64,000 bases of DNA from assembly GCA_030537695.1 (NCBI GenBank), contig JAUNVJ010000005.1, forward strand, positions 24,676 to 88,675, read 5' to 3'. The stretch is from Tissierellia bacterium (GTDB taxonomy: Bacteria; Bacillota_A; Clostridia; Tissierellales; Peptoniphilaceae). The translations under genes and the position numbers were made by a program. This document shows, one piece after another, positions 36,412-44,567 of the stretch (position 1 is its first letter; each line of letters opens with the position of its first letter). Below the pieces are notes generated by a model, which ran no database searches, was not told the origin of the DNA, and saw nothing but the letters and a program-made list of their open reading frames with translations.

Positions 36412-37519
36412 TTAACCGGCATTATCTTGTAAAAATGCATTGATAAAAGGATCTAAATCTCCATCCATCACCCGATTGACATCTCCCACTTCTTCATTGG
36501 TTCGATGGTCCTTAACCATTGTGTAAGGTTGAAAGACATAGGATCGAATTTGTGATCCCCAGGCAATTTGTGAATAATTCCCTTGAAGATCCTCAATTTT
36601 TTCTTTTTTTTCTTCTTCTGCCAAGGCAATTAATTTTGCCTTTAACATCTTCATGGCCTGTTCTCTGTTTTTTATTTGAGACCGTTCATTTTGACACTGT
36701 ACCACAATTCCCGTAGGAATATGGGTAATACGGACTGCAGAGTCAGTGGTGTTAACATGTTGTCCTCCGGCACCGGAAGAACGATAGGTATCGATTTTTA
36801 AATCTTCATCTAAAATTTCAACATCGGTATCTTCATCCAATTCCGGAAACACATCCACGGAAGAAAAAGAAGTATGACGTCTTTTATTGGAATCAAAAGG
36901 AGAAATTCGAACCAGTCGATGGACTCCTTTTTCACCTTTTAAATAACCGTAGGCATTTTCACCGACGATTCGAAGGGTGGCGGATTTGATCCCTGCCTCA
37001 TCTTCTTTTTGAAAATCCATCATCTCCACTTTAAATCCTCTTTGCTCTGCATACCGGGTATACATGCGCATTAACATTCCCGCCCAATCCTGAGCTTCCG
37101 TACCGCCGGCTCCTGCATGAATGGCCAATATGGCATTGTGAGAATCATATTCTCCATTTAAGAGGGTTTCCAATTTAAAGGCATTGGCTTTTTTCTCGAT
37201 TTCATTGACCAATGATTTAAACTCATCATAAGAGGAATAATCTTCTTCCAATTCCATCAGTTCTAAAAAGTCCGAAGCGTCGGTACTTAATTCCTGCAAT
37301 TCTTCATATTGATCTACCTTAGTTTGATAGGAGTTTTGCTCTCGAATTACTTTTTGAGCTTTCTCATTATCATCCCAAAAGTCCGGTTCCATTTGAACCT
37401 GATTTAATTCTTTGATCTTACTACGCATGGTAGTGAGGTCAAAGTGATTCACCGAGACTTTCCACTAAGGATTTGGCTTCGTCTAAGCGTTCTTTATCTA
37501 AATAAATATTTTGCTCCAT
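36412..37519 (-). CDS. prfB: Peptide chain release factor 2, with programmed +1 frameshift
   Basis: RF2 reads UAA and UGA stops. The zero frame begins at the ATG at 37519 (AAGGAGGG upstream), runs 26 codons and meets an in-frame TGA at 37441-37439 in the context CTT-TGA-C, the classical autoregulatory slippery site. Skipping the T at 37441 continues as GAC (Asp) into the main frame, giving 368 residues, the normal RF2 length. The main frame carries GGQ in [18 protein letters not shown] and an SPF tripeptide (VRISPFDS). The usual AGGGGG stimulator is replaced by GGTGA. A GTG at 37452 could be mistaken for the start. Confidence 0.95.
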
Positions 37520-37548
37520 GACTGCCCTCCTTGTCTATTAGTAATATT

Positions 37549-37577
37549 AGTATATAGAAAAAGAGCGTCTTTGACAA
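37549..37577 (-). promoter_or_regulatory. Promoter of prfB embedded in the fprA terminator
   Basis: On the minus strand: -35 TTGTCA (37572-37577), 17-base spacer, -10 TATACT (37549-37554). The -35 and spacer lie inside the terminator hairpin of the upstream flavodiiron gene. Confidence 0.6.
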
Positions 37578-37599
37578 GATTTTTCAAAGACGCTCTTTT
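37559..37599 (-). terminator. Terminator of the acyl-CoA dehydrogenase/flavodiiron operon
   Basis: A 15-bp perfect stem AAAAGAGCGTCTTTG/CAAAGACGCTCTTTT with an 11-base loop. Confidence 0.85.
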
Positions 37600-37615
37600 A
37601 TAATTTGAATTAAAA

Positions 37616-38857
37616 TCAGCTATTTGCCTTTTCTTTTATTTCTCGATTCTTTTCCATGGATTCAATAATAGCATCTGCCATAGAATTCATGTCATTTTTG
37701 TTTGCTACGTTTAGAGAAGTGTTGATGGTAACTCTTTCATTGAGAACGTCCATAAGTTTTAGATGTTCATCTAAGAAATCCTCCATCTTATCTCCAACGG
37801 TACAAGCCCAAGTTCCATTTTCGATAATTCCTACTGTTCTATTTTGTACATTGAGAGCTTCCATATCCATTATAAAGTTTTTCATAATCGGATAGATTCC
37901 CAGGTTATAGGTCACGGAAGCCAGAACAATATGAGAATATCTAAAGGTGTCGGAAATCAATTGGGAGAAATGTGTATTGGATACATCATGGACCACTACA
38001 TTGGTCATGCCGCGATCACAAAGGGCAGCAGCTAGAGTTTGGGCTGCAAACTCCGTGTTTCCATACATGGAAGCATAGGCAATCATAACCCCTTCTTCTT
38101 CCGGTTCATAGCTGGACCATTTGTCGTATTTGTCAATAAACCATCCTAGATCGCTTCTCCAAACCGGTCCGTGTAGGGGACAGATCATTTTAATATCAAT
38201 AGTTCCCGCTTTTTTCAATACGTCTTGAACGAAGGGTCCGTACTTGCCAACGATATTGGTATAATATCTTCTGGCAGAATCCAACCAATCTCTTTCAAAG
38301 TTCACTTCATCATTAAATAGTTTTCCGTCTAGAGCACCAAAGCTTCCAAAAGCATCTGCTGAGAATAAAACACCATTGGTCGTGTCAAAACTCATAATAA
38401 CTTCCGGCCAGTGTACCATCGGTGCTTCTATAAACATAATCTCGTGTTTTCCAAAGGAAATCGTATCTCCTTCTTCTACGATAATACAATTTTCATCTTT
38501 GATATGGTAGTATCCAATTTGACGCATGATTTCAAAACCTTGCTCGGAACTGATGATTTTAAGATCCGGATAGCGGATTACCATTTCATCAATAGCTCCG
38601 CAGTGATCAGGTTCCATATGGTGTACAACGAGATAGTCAAGATCTCTTCCGTCCAATACGCCTTCTACTTTTCGAATATAGTCTCTGGCAATGGACCAGT
38701 CCACTGAATCAAATAATACCGTCTTCTCATCTAGTAATAAATAAGAGTTATAAGATACTCCTTCCGGAATCGGAAAGATGTTTTCAAATAGTTCTAAGCG
38801 ATGATCGTTTCCTCCAACCCAATAGAGGTCCTCCGTAACTTTTCTTACACCGTACAT
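37616..38857 (-). CDS. fprA: Flavodiiron protein (FprA-type O2/NO reductase)
   Basis: FprA proteins reduce O2 to water (or NO to N2O) in anaerobes, taking electrons from rubredoxin. The 413 residues have a metallo-beta-lactamase-like diiron domain. Ligand motif HHMEPDHCG (His80, Glu82, Asp84) is followed by MVHWPEVI, SADAFGSFG and CPLHGPVWR. A C-terminal flavodoxin domain (about 255-400) starts GVMIAYASMYGNTEFAAQTLA. It has no rubredoxin domain of its own. It lies 16 bases downstream of a gene that encodes a rubredoxin fused to an acyl-CoA dehydrogenase, so the electron donor is probably that protein. AAAGGAGG precedes the ATG. Confidence 0.95.
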   Translation of the reverse strand: MYGVRKVTEDLYWVGGNDHRLELFENIFPIPEGVSYNSYLLLDEKTVLFDSVDWSIARDYIRKVEGVLDGRDLDYLVVHHMEPDHCGAIDEMVIRYPDLKIISSEQGFEIMRQIGYYHIKDENCIIVEEGDTISFGKHEIMFIEAPMVHWPEVIMSFDTTNGVLFSADAFGSFGALDGKLFNDEVNFERDWLDSARRYYTNIVGKYGPFVQDVLKKAGTIDIKMICPLHGPVWRSDLGWFIDKYDKWSSYEPEEEGVMIAYASMYGNTEFAAQTLAAALCDRGMTNVVVHDVSNTHFSQLISDTFRYSHIVLASVTYNLGIYPIMKNFIMDMEALNVQNRTVGIIENGTWACTVGDKMEDFLDEHLKLMDVLNERVTINTSLNVANKNDMNSMADAIIESMEKNREIKEKANS

Positions 38858-38873
38858 ACTAATCCTCCTTTAA

Positions 38874-40802
38874 TTATTGTCTGTCAGCTGGAAATTCTTC
38901 TTCAATGAAGTTTTGCTTTTCTTCTTGACATTCGGGGCATACCCAATCTTCCGGTAAGTTTTCAAATGTTGTACCAGGATCGATTTCCCCTTCCGAATCT
39001 CCAACATTTGGATCGTATTCATAACCGCAACCGGGACATACCATAACATCATAGGTTGGAGCTAATTTACGAGGTTTGGATCTTCTTACCTTTTTCATTG
39101 GTGGCGCTGGATCTTTTTCGCCGGTTCCTAATTTTTCAGCAAGAACAGGCATAATCTCCATCATATCTCCGACGATTCCATAATCACAGTTTTTAAAGAT
39201 TGCTGCACCAGGATTTTTATTGATTGCAACGATGGTCGCTGCATTTTTGATACCTTTTAAGTGTTGAGAAGCACCTGAAATTCCACAGGCAATATATAAG
39301 TTTCCATTAAATTTCTGTCCGGACATACCTACATATCTCTCAAGGGGTACCAATTTCATAGTTTCTGCAACAGGTCTGGATCCACCAAGAGCTGCACCGG
39401 CAGCATGGGCAAGTTCTTTTGCTATGTCCATATTTTCTTCTCCGCCGATTCCTTTACCAACGGAAACGACTCTTTCTGCTTCGTAAACCGGTGTATCAAT
39501 ATCAATTCCTACTGAAAAGTCATATCCATCTTTTTCCAAGTTTTTAACCAGGATATCTACCGCTTCTTCTACTGTATCTGCATCTATAATTTCTCTTTTT
39601 CTATTGCCAGTAATAGGACCTTCTTTTTTTGCCCCTACTCCTGCACCTTTTTTTCTTTTTGGTAATTTACCAATAATACTGGATGCAATAACGACTCTTT
39701 GAATTTCGTTAGTACCTTCGTAAATGGTAGTAATCTTAGCATCACGATAGAATCTCTCAACGTCCATACCTTTTAGGTATCCATTACCTCCGTGAATTTG
39801 AAGTGCATCATTGACTACTTCCAAACAAATATCCGAAGCAAAGTTTTTAGACATGGCAGCTTCCATGGAATATCTTTCGTGACGATCTTTCATTGCCGCT
39901 GTTGAATAAATCATCAATCTAGCTGCATGGAGTTTTGTTGCCATATCGGCAATTTTAAAAGATACAGCTTGTTGTTGAGCAATGGGGCGTCCAAATTGTA
40001 CCCTTTCTTTCGCATACTTAACAGCCGCCTCATAAGCACCTTGCGCAATTCCTAAAGCTTGAGCTGCAATACCGATTCGTCCACCGTCCAAGGTCTGCAT
40101 AGCAATTCTAAAACCTTGTCCCTCTTGACCCAGTAGATTTTCCTTTGGTACTTTAACATTGTTAAAGATTAATTCTGCTGTTGAAGAAGAACGAATACCT
40201 AATTTGTCATAATGGTCTCCAAAGGTAAAGCCTTCCCAACCTTTTTCCACGATAAATGCAGAAATTCCATGGGTTCCGATTCCCGGAGTAGTTACTGCAA
40301 AAATAATATAAATATCAGCTTTTGGAGCATTTGTAATAAAGATTTTTCCACCGTTTAAGATGTAATGATCTCCATCCAGTTCCGCTGTGGTTTCCGTACC
40401 ACCGGCATCAGATCCTGCCTCTGGTTCCGTCAAACCGAAGGCTCCGATTTTTTCACCCTTACAAAGGGGAACCAAGTATTTTTGTTTTTGCTCTTCTGTA
40501 CCAAAAGCTTCAATCGGATATGCGCCAAGGGAAGTATGTGCCGATAGGATAACTCCGGTACCTCCATCTACTCTGGACAATTCCTCAACAGCAATGGCAT
40601 AAGAAATTACGTCCAATCCTGCTCCACCATACTCTTTAGGTGTCGGAATCCCCATCCAACCGTTTTCACCCATTTTCGCTACTGCTTCATCGGGAAATTC
40701 ATTTTCTTGGTCAAGTCCAAAAGCGATAGGCTTTACTTCAGCTTCCGCAAATTCTCTAATAGCTTTACGAAGAGCTTCATGCTGTTCAGTAGTCTTATAC
40801 AT
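38874..40802 (-). CDS. Three-domain fusion: acyl-CoA dehydrogenase, ETF-alpha FAD domain, rubredoxin
   Basis: The 642 residues hold three redox modules in order. Residues 1-378 are a complete FAD acyl-CoA dehydrogenase, with [15 protein letters not shown], the HGGNGY loop and the catalytic glutamate in YEGTNEIQR (Glu362). Residues 440-558 match the C-terminal FAD-binding domain of ETF-alpha ([52 protein letters not shown]). Residues 588-632 are a rubredoxin with cysteines 589, 592, 622 and 625. ETF-alpha domain I and ETF-beta are absent. I chose ATG at 40802 with AAGGAGG upstream; the longer frame to 40901 runs into the promoter. Predicted flow: acyl-CoA to FAD to FAD to Fe(Cys)4, then to the adjacent flavodiiron protein. 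Confidence 0.92.
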   Translation of the reverse strand: MYKTTEQHEALRKAIREFAEAEVKPIAFGLDQENEFPDEAVAKMGENGWMGIPTPKEYGGAGLDVISYAIAVEELSRVDGGTGVILSAHTSLGAYPIEAFGTEEQKQKYLVPLCKGEKIGAFGLTEPEAGSDAGGTETTAELDGDHYILNGGKIFITNAPKADIYIIFAVTTPGIGTHGISAFIVEKGWEGFTFGDHYDKLGIRSSSTAELIFNNVKVPKENLLGQEGQGFRIAMQTLDGGRIGIAAQALGIAQGAYEAAVKYAKERVQFGRPIAQQQAVSFKIADMATKLHAARLMIYSTAAMKDRHERYSMEAAMSKNFASDICLEVVNDALQIHGGNGYLKGMDVERFYRDAKITTIYEGTNEIQRVVIASSIIGKLPKRKKGAGVGAKKEGPITGNRKREIIDADTVEEAVDILVKNLEKDGYDFSVGIDIDTPVYEAERVVSVGKGIGGEENMDIAKELAHAAGAALGGSRPVAETMKLVPLERYVGMSGQKFNGNLYIACGISGASQHLKGIKNAATIVAINKNPGAAIFKNCDYGIVGDMMEIMPVLAEKLGTGEKDPAPPMKKVRRSKPRKLAPTYDVMVCPGCGYEYDPNVGDSEGEIDPGTTFENLPEDWVCPECQEEKQNFIEEEFPADRQ

Positions 40803-40841
40803 ATTTGCCTCCTTAAATAAATTAAAAATAACAAGAAAAGT

Positions 40842-41061
40842 TTGACAATGTTTTCCATCCTCTAAAAAATAAAAAGCAAAACAAAAGTCAAATACTTTCA
40901 ATCTGTACTAATAAAGTATAATATGAATATAGTTTAGCACATAGATATGATCAAGTCAAAATTGACAATGTTTTCCTTTCTTTTAAAAATAAAATTCACA
41001 CAAAATCCCTTGAATTTTAATCTATACCAATAAAGTATATTATGAATATAGTCTAACATAA
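40842..41061. repeat. Imperfect tandem duplication, about 120-base unit, in the promoter region
   Basis: Two units start with the identical 15 bases TTGACAATGTTTTCC at 40842 and 40962. They share further blocks, such as AATAAAGTATA and TATGAATATAGT, near their right ends (about 40909-40933 and 41029-41052), offset by 119-120 bases. Each unit carries a promoter for the acyl-CoA dehydrogenase gene at its right edge. The duplication has diverged by substitutions in the middle. Confidence 0.75.
40931..40959 (-). promoter_or_regulatory. Proximal promoter P1 of the acyl-CoA dehydrogenase/flavodiiron operon
   Basis: On the minus strand: -35 TTGACT (40954-40959), 17-base spacer ending TGTGC, -10 TAAACT (40931-40936) with an extended TG. 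It leaves a 5' leader of about 120 bases containing the conserved unit. Confidence 0.55.
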
Positions 41062-41078
41062 CCCGATAATGAAGTCAA
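41050..41078 (-). promoter_or_regulatory. Distal promoter P2 of the same operon
   Basis: On the minus strand: -35 TTGACT (41073-41078), 17-base spacer, -10 TAGACT (41050-41055). It is in the same relative position in the second repeat unit as P1 in the first, so both were duplicated together. Confidence 0.5.
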
Positions 41079-41339
41079 AGCGATTTTGAGAAAAGTAATT
41101 GTGAAATCCAATATTGCATTTATCGCGTTGAAAATTTGTTTTTATTAGGTTTCGAGTAATTTTTAAAAGATAAAGATAATTGCCAAAATATAATAATTAA
41201 CGTTTCTATCTTAAACATACCCATTAAAAATTGATTTAATTACCATGATTTTATATAAATTTTACTATACTGTGTGAAAAATGATAAAATTTTATCTATA
41301 GCATTATTTATATACAAATTTACTTTTAAACTGATATTA

Positions 41340-41368
41340 TTGTACTGCTATAAAGTTTAGTGTATAAT
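41340..41368 (+). promoter_or_regulatory. Promoter of the lipoprotein gene at 41426
   Basis: -35 TTGTAC (41340-41345), 17-base spacer, -10 TATAAT (41363-41368). It supports the start at 41426 rather than an upstream in-frame ATG at 41360, which would precede transcription start. The rest of 41080-41339 is very AT-rich with no gene. Confidence 0.6.
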
Positions 41369-41425
41369 AAAAAATATGAAATGTCATCTCTATTTGATAA
41401 AATTTTAATTATTAAGGAGGATATA

Positions 41426-42754
41426 ATGAAAAAGGTTATTACGACTCTACTATTTTTATTTTTGACGATTTCCACTGCTTGCACTCGATTTCCTACGGCT
41501 CTGGTTCAGGATCTTCCTTTGGACGGATATCAGTTGGAGGCACATGGTTCCCTATCCATTGAAGATTCTCGTAACGAGAATGGAAAAGCTGCTGTTTTTA
41601 AATACAATTTAATGGGAGAAGCTTCCCAAGGAAAAGTGCATTATGAATTGGAATCTGTAGATAAAGATATCCCTTCCGAAAAAGAAAACCCATTTTTTAC
41701 ACCGGTCAAAAATTTAAGCTATTATTATTCAGATGGGAAAAATTATTATAATCTTTCCTCTTTAAGAGAATTAGCGGATGACAGAGCCTCTCAATCCCTC
41801 CGAAAGATTCACGAGGACTATGTGTCGGTGCCGAAGGAGGTAGCCTATGGCTTTGAACTTCGTCATCCCTTAGATCTCTATTGGGTCGATCTTCCGAAAC
41901 TTTTCCAAGACGAAACATTTCTACAAGCTTTGGATAAGTTGTCAACAGCTTCATTAGTTACCGCCAGTACAATCAAAGTGACGGAAGAGGAAATCAGTAT
42001 TGAAACCGATGGAGAGCAGTTTTTTGAAGATCTAGCCACCTATTTATCCTCCTTGGAGAAAGATCGGGAGACCTATAAAAAAGAAATTGCCTATATAGGC
42101 AAAGAAGTCTTCCACTTGAAGGAAGAAGAAATTCAAGACTTCTTTGCCATGGTATCTCAAGAGGAATTTCCCGCCATGATGAAAGATTTTGGCGATATGG
42201 TAAAGAACAGTACCTTGAAATTTCATGGAATCAAAAAGGATTCAGCCTTTCACTTTGATGTGGACTTATTCCTATCCAGTCAGTGGGAGGGGGAAAAAGA
42301 TTTATCCACCCCAAAATACCACTTAAAAGCCACAGGCATCCTGAAACCTTCTCAAAAAAATATCTTGATTCCAACCCATGTGAAGGAACTTACGGATCTT
42401 CAGTACAGTGAGCTTTTCTTACCTACCATTGCAGATAATCTAATGATTCAAAAAGGGGATAAGAATCTTCATTTTGAAACCTTCCCTATTCTTTTCGAAG
42501 ATCATTATTATGTGGATTCTACGATTATCGATCAAATTGCCAACAGAAATGAGGACGGTTCCTATCGTAATAACGGTAAGACGGTTCAATTGGGCGAAGA
42601 CCATTTTTATCTGGGAGAAGAAAAGTTTGACACCCTTCCCAATGCAAAAAATGACAGTAAATATCCTTTGCGACAAATTGCCCAATATTTGGGATATAAA
42701 GTGAATTTTATCATGGATCGTGAATTTGACAGTTATTATATTGAATTAGAATAA
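41426..42754 (+). CDS. Predicted lipoprotein of unknown function
   Basis: 442 residues with a lipoprotein signal peptide MKKVITTLLFLFLTISTAC, the cysteine at position 19 being the likely lipidation site. The central part (about 60-340) is soluble, extracytoplasmic and unrecognised. The last 60 residues (KYPLRQIAQYLGYKVNFIMD) resemble the copper-amine-oxidase N-terminal-like domain, a cell-wall-associated beta-alpha unit found in many anaerobes. AAGGAGG precedes the ATG. It is monocistronic, divergent from the acyl-CoA dehydrogenase operon. Confidence 0.75.
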   Translation: MKKVITTLLFLFLTISTACTRFPTALVQDLPLDGYQLEAHGSLSIEDSRNENGKAAVFKYNLMGEASQGKVHYELESVDKDIPSEKENPFFTPVKNLSYYYSDGKNYYNLSSLRELADDRASQSLRKIHEDYVSVPKEVAYGFELRHPLDLYWVDLPKLFQDETFLQALDKLSTASLVTASTIKVTEEEISIETDGEQFFEDLATYLSSLEKDRETYKKEIAYIGKEVFHLKEEEIQDFFAMVSQEEFPAMMKDFGDMVKNSTLKFHGIKKDSAFHFDVDLFLSSQWEGEKDLSTPKYHLKATGILKPSQKNILIPTHVKELTDLQYSELFLPTIADNLMIQKGDKNLHFETFPILFEDHYYVDSTIIDQIANRNEDGSYRNNGKTVQLGEDHFYLGEEKFDTLPNAKNDSKYPLRQIAQYLGYKVNFIMDREFDSYYIELE

Positions 42755-42755
42755 A

Positions 42756-42778
42756 AGAAGGGTTCCAATGACCCTTCT
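42756..42778 (+). terminator. Terminator of the lipoprotein gene
   Basis: Stem AGAAGGGT/ACCCTTCT with a 7-base loop and a run of seven T. Confidence 0.8.
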
Positions 42779-42831
42779 TTTTTTAAACGGATTTTTGATA
42801 TAATAGATCTATGACTAAGAAAGGAGTAACT

Positions 42832-43413
42832 ATGAATTTAAAAGAATTATTGATCCAACGACGAAGTTATCGCAAATTTGATGCTTCAAAAAAATTATCT
42901 CAAGAGGATATTGAAGCTATTTTACAGTCCATATCCTATGCTTCTTCTGCCAATAACCGTCAATACTTAAGGTTTTTATCCATTGAAGATGACAAAAAAG
43001 TTCAAGAGGTATTTAACATTACCAAATGGGGAGCATCTCTTCCGAATAATATGGGCCAACCGAAAGAAGGAGAAGAGCCGGTCTACTTTGTCGCACCTCT
43101 ATATGATCCGAAACAAGTGATGAAATTTAACGGCATTGATCAAGGTTTGGTGATTTCCAATATGACTTTGACTGCCTATGAACGAGGAATCGGATCTTGT
43201 ATTATTGGAAATTTCAACCATAAAAAACTTCGTGAAATTTTACCCATCGATCCCTCGATGGAATGTGATGTGTTGATCGCCTTCGGCTATCCGGCTATTG
43301 AGTCCACTTTGAAGGATATCTCTTTAGATCAAGACCAGTCCTATTACTTGGATGAAAAGGGAGAGTATATCGTTCCCAAATATAAGTTCCAAGAAATTGT
43401 CACGAAAATATAA
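42832..43413 (+). CDS. Nitroreductase-family FMN oxidoreductase
   Basis: 193 residues starting MNLKELLIQRRSYRKFDASK, the N-terminal motif of the nitroreductase family, with SSANNRQYLRF for FMN binding. The C-terminal IGSCIIGNF segment and a PAIEST-type end follow. The natural substrate cannot be read from the sequence. The ATG at 42832 has GAAAGGAG seven bases upstream; an ATG at 42811 lies before that site and is rejected. A TATAAT (42799-42804) lies just upstream. Confidence 0.88.
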   Translation: MNLKELLIQRRSYRKFDASKKLSQEDIEAILQSISYASSANNRQYLRFLSIEDDKKVQEVFNITKWGASLPNNMGQPKEGEEPVYFVAPLYDPKQVMKFNGIDQGLVISNMTLTAYERGIGSCIIGNFNHKKLREILPIDPSMECDVLIAFGYPAIESTLKDISLDQDQSYYLDEKGEYIVPKYKFQEIVTKI

Positions 43414-43417
43414 AAAA

Positions 43418-43440
43418 AGTTCCGATTAAAAATCGGAACT
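43418..43440. terminator. Bidirectional terminator between the nitroreductase gene and telA
   Basis: A 10-bp perfect stem AGTTCCGATT/AATCGGAACT with a 3-base loop. T-rich tails occur on both sides. Confidence 0.85.
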
Positions 43441-43443
43441 CTT

Positions 43444-44565
43444 TTATTTATTGGCAATATTTCGCAAGGATGATTTTAAATGATCTTCTATTTTTTTCAA
43501 TTCGCCTTCTGCTTCTTGCCGTTGGCGATGACCTTGTATTTGTATATCACGAACTTCGTTTAAGGCGCTGATTAACTGTTCATTGGTGTAGCGGATACTT
43601 TCTATGTCTACGATGCCTCGCTCCGCCAATTTTGCCGTTTCCACCGTCGTATCTTTCAATACTTTAGCATTTTTCTTTAACAGTTCATTGGTCAAATCCG
43701 TCACTTCACGAGTTGCTTTTGCCGCCAAACCGGAATGGGTCGCTCCCAGTGCAATAACCATTTGAGATTTCCATAGTGGAATTGTGTTGACGATGGTAGA
43801 TTGTATTTTTTCCACCATAACCGTATTGGAGGATTGGACCATCCGAATTTGAGGTGCCATTTGTATCGAAACTAAACGGGTCAGATCCAAATCATGAATT
43901 TTCTTTTCAAATCGATTGATCATATTTACATAGTCATTGGCCTTTTGAGCATCTACCGGAAGATTGGTGTCTTGGGCCTTCTTTTGAAGTTTGGGAAGTT
44001 CTTCCTCCCGAGCTTGTCGAATCTTTTCTCGACCAGCCATTATATACATGGACAGTTCCTTATAGTAGGATTCATTTAGCTCATACATTTGATCCAAGGT
44101 GGCTATGTCTTTCATCAATTGGATTTGATGTCCTTCTAAAACTTTTGTGATAGTATCTACATTGGTTTCCGCCTTATTGTATTTAGCCTTTAATGCGGTG
44201 GCCTTATTCCCTTGTTTCTTAAAAAAGCCCACAATTTTATTTTCATTTTCATCAATGTCAAAACTTTTTAATTCTGTGACGACATCAGTCAATAAATCAC
44301 CAATTTCTCCTAAATCTTTTGTCTTAACCGAATCCAGTGTTCGTTCTGAAAAATTGGCAATCTTCTTTTGTGCACCGGCTCCATATTGCAAGACGATATT
44401 GGCATTGGTAATATCAATTTTTTTGGAAAATTCTTCCACCTGTCTTTTTTCATCAGCCGTCAACTGAAGGTCTTCCTTTTCTAGAGGTCTTTCATCTACA
44501 GTCAACTCCGGTGCTTCCGGTACCGTCTGATCGTCTTCTAAGGATAATTTAATTTCTCGATCCAT
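43444..44565 (-). CDS. telA: TelA-family (toxic anion resistance) protein
   Basis: 373 residues, soluble and almost entirely alpha-helical with long coiled coils. The N-terminal region DITNANIVLQYGAGAQKKIANFSE is the TelA/KlaA core. The family was named from plasmid tellurite resistance, but chromosomal copies have been linked to envelope stress and antimicrobial tolerance, so the anion role should not be assumed. It follows xpaC by 2 bases; telA-xpaC pairs are common in Firmicutes and probably act together. Confidence 0.92.
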   Translation of the reverse strand: MDREIKLSLEDDQTVPEAPELTVDERPLEKEDLQLTADEKRQVEEFSKKIDITNANIVLQYGAGAQKKIANFSERTLDSVKTKDLGEIGDLLTDVVTELKSFDIDENENKIVGFFKKQGNKATALKAKYNKAETNVDTITKVLEGHQIQLMKDIATLDQMYELNESYYKELSMYIMAGREKIRQAREEELPKLQKKAQDTNLPVDAQKANDYVNMINRFEKKIHDLDLTRLVSIQMAPQIRMVQSSNTVMVEKIQSTIVNTIPLWKSQMVIALGATHSGLAAKATREVTDLTNELLKKNAKVLKDTTVETAKLAERGIVDIESIRYTNEQLISALNEVRDIQIQGHRQRQEAEGELKKIEDHLKSSLRNIANK

Positions 44566-44567
44566 TG

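Noticed and set aside
37442..37452. GTG start for prfB at 37452
   Set aside because: It lies inside the frameshift site; the true start with AAGGAGGG is at 37519 and gives a normal-length RF2.
40803..40901. 33-residue N-terminal extension of the acyl-CoA dehydrogenase fusion
   Set aside because: A strong AAGGAGG site precedes ATG 40802, and the extension covers the leader/repeat region and is hydrophobic nonsense for this family.
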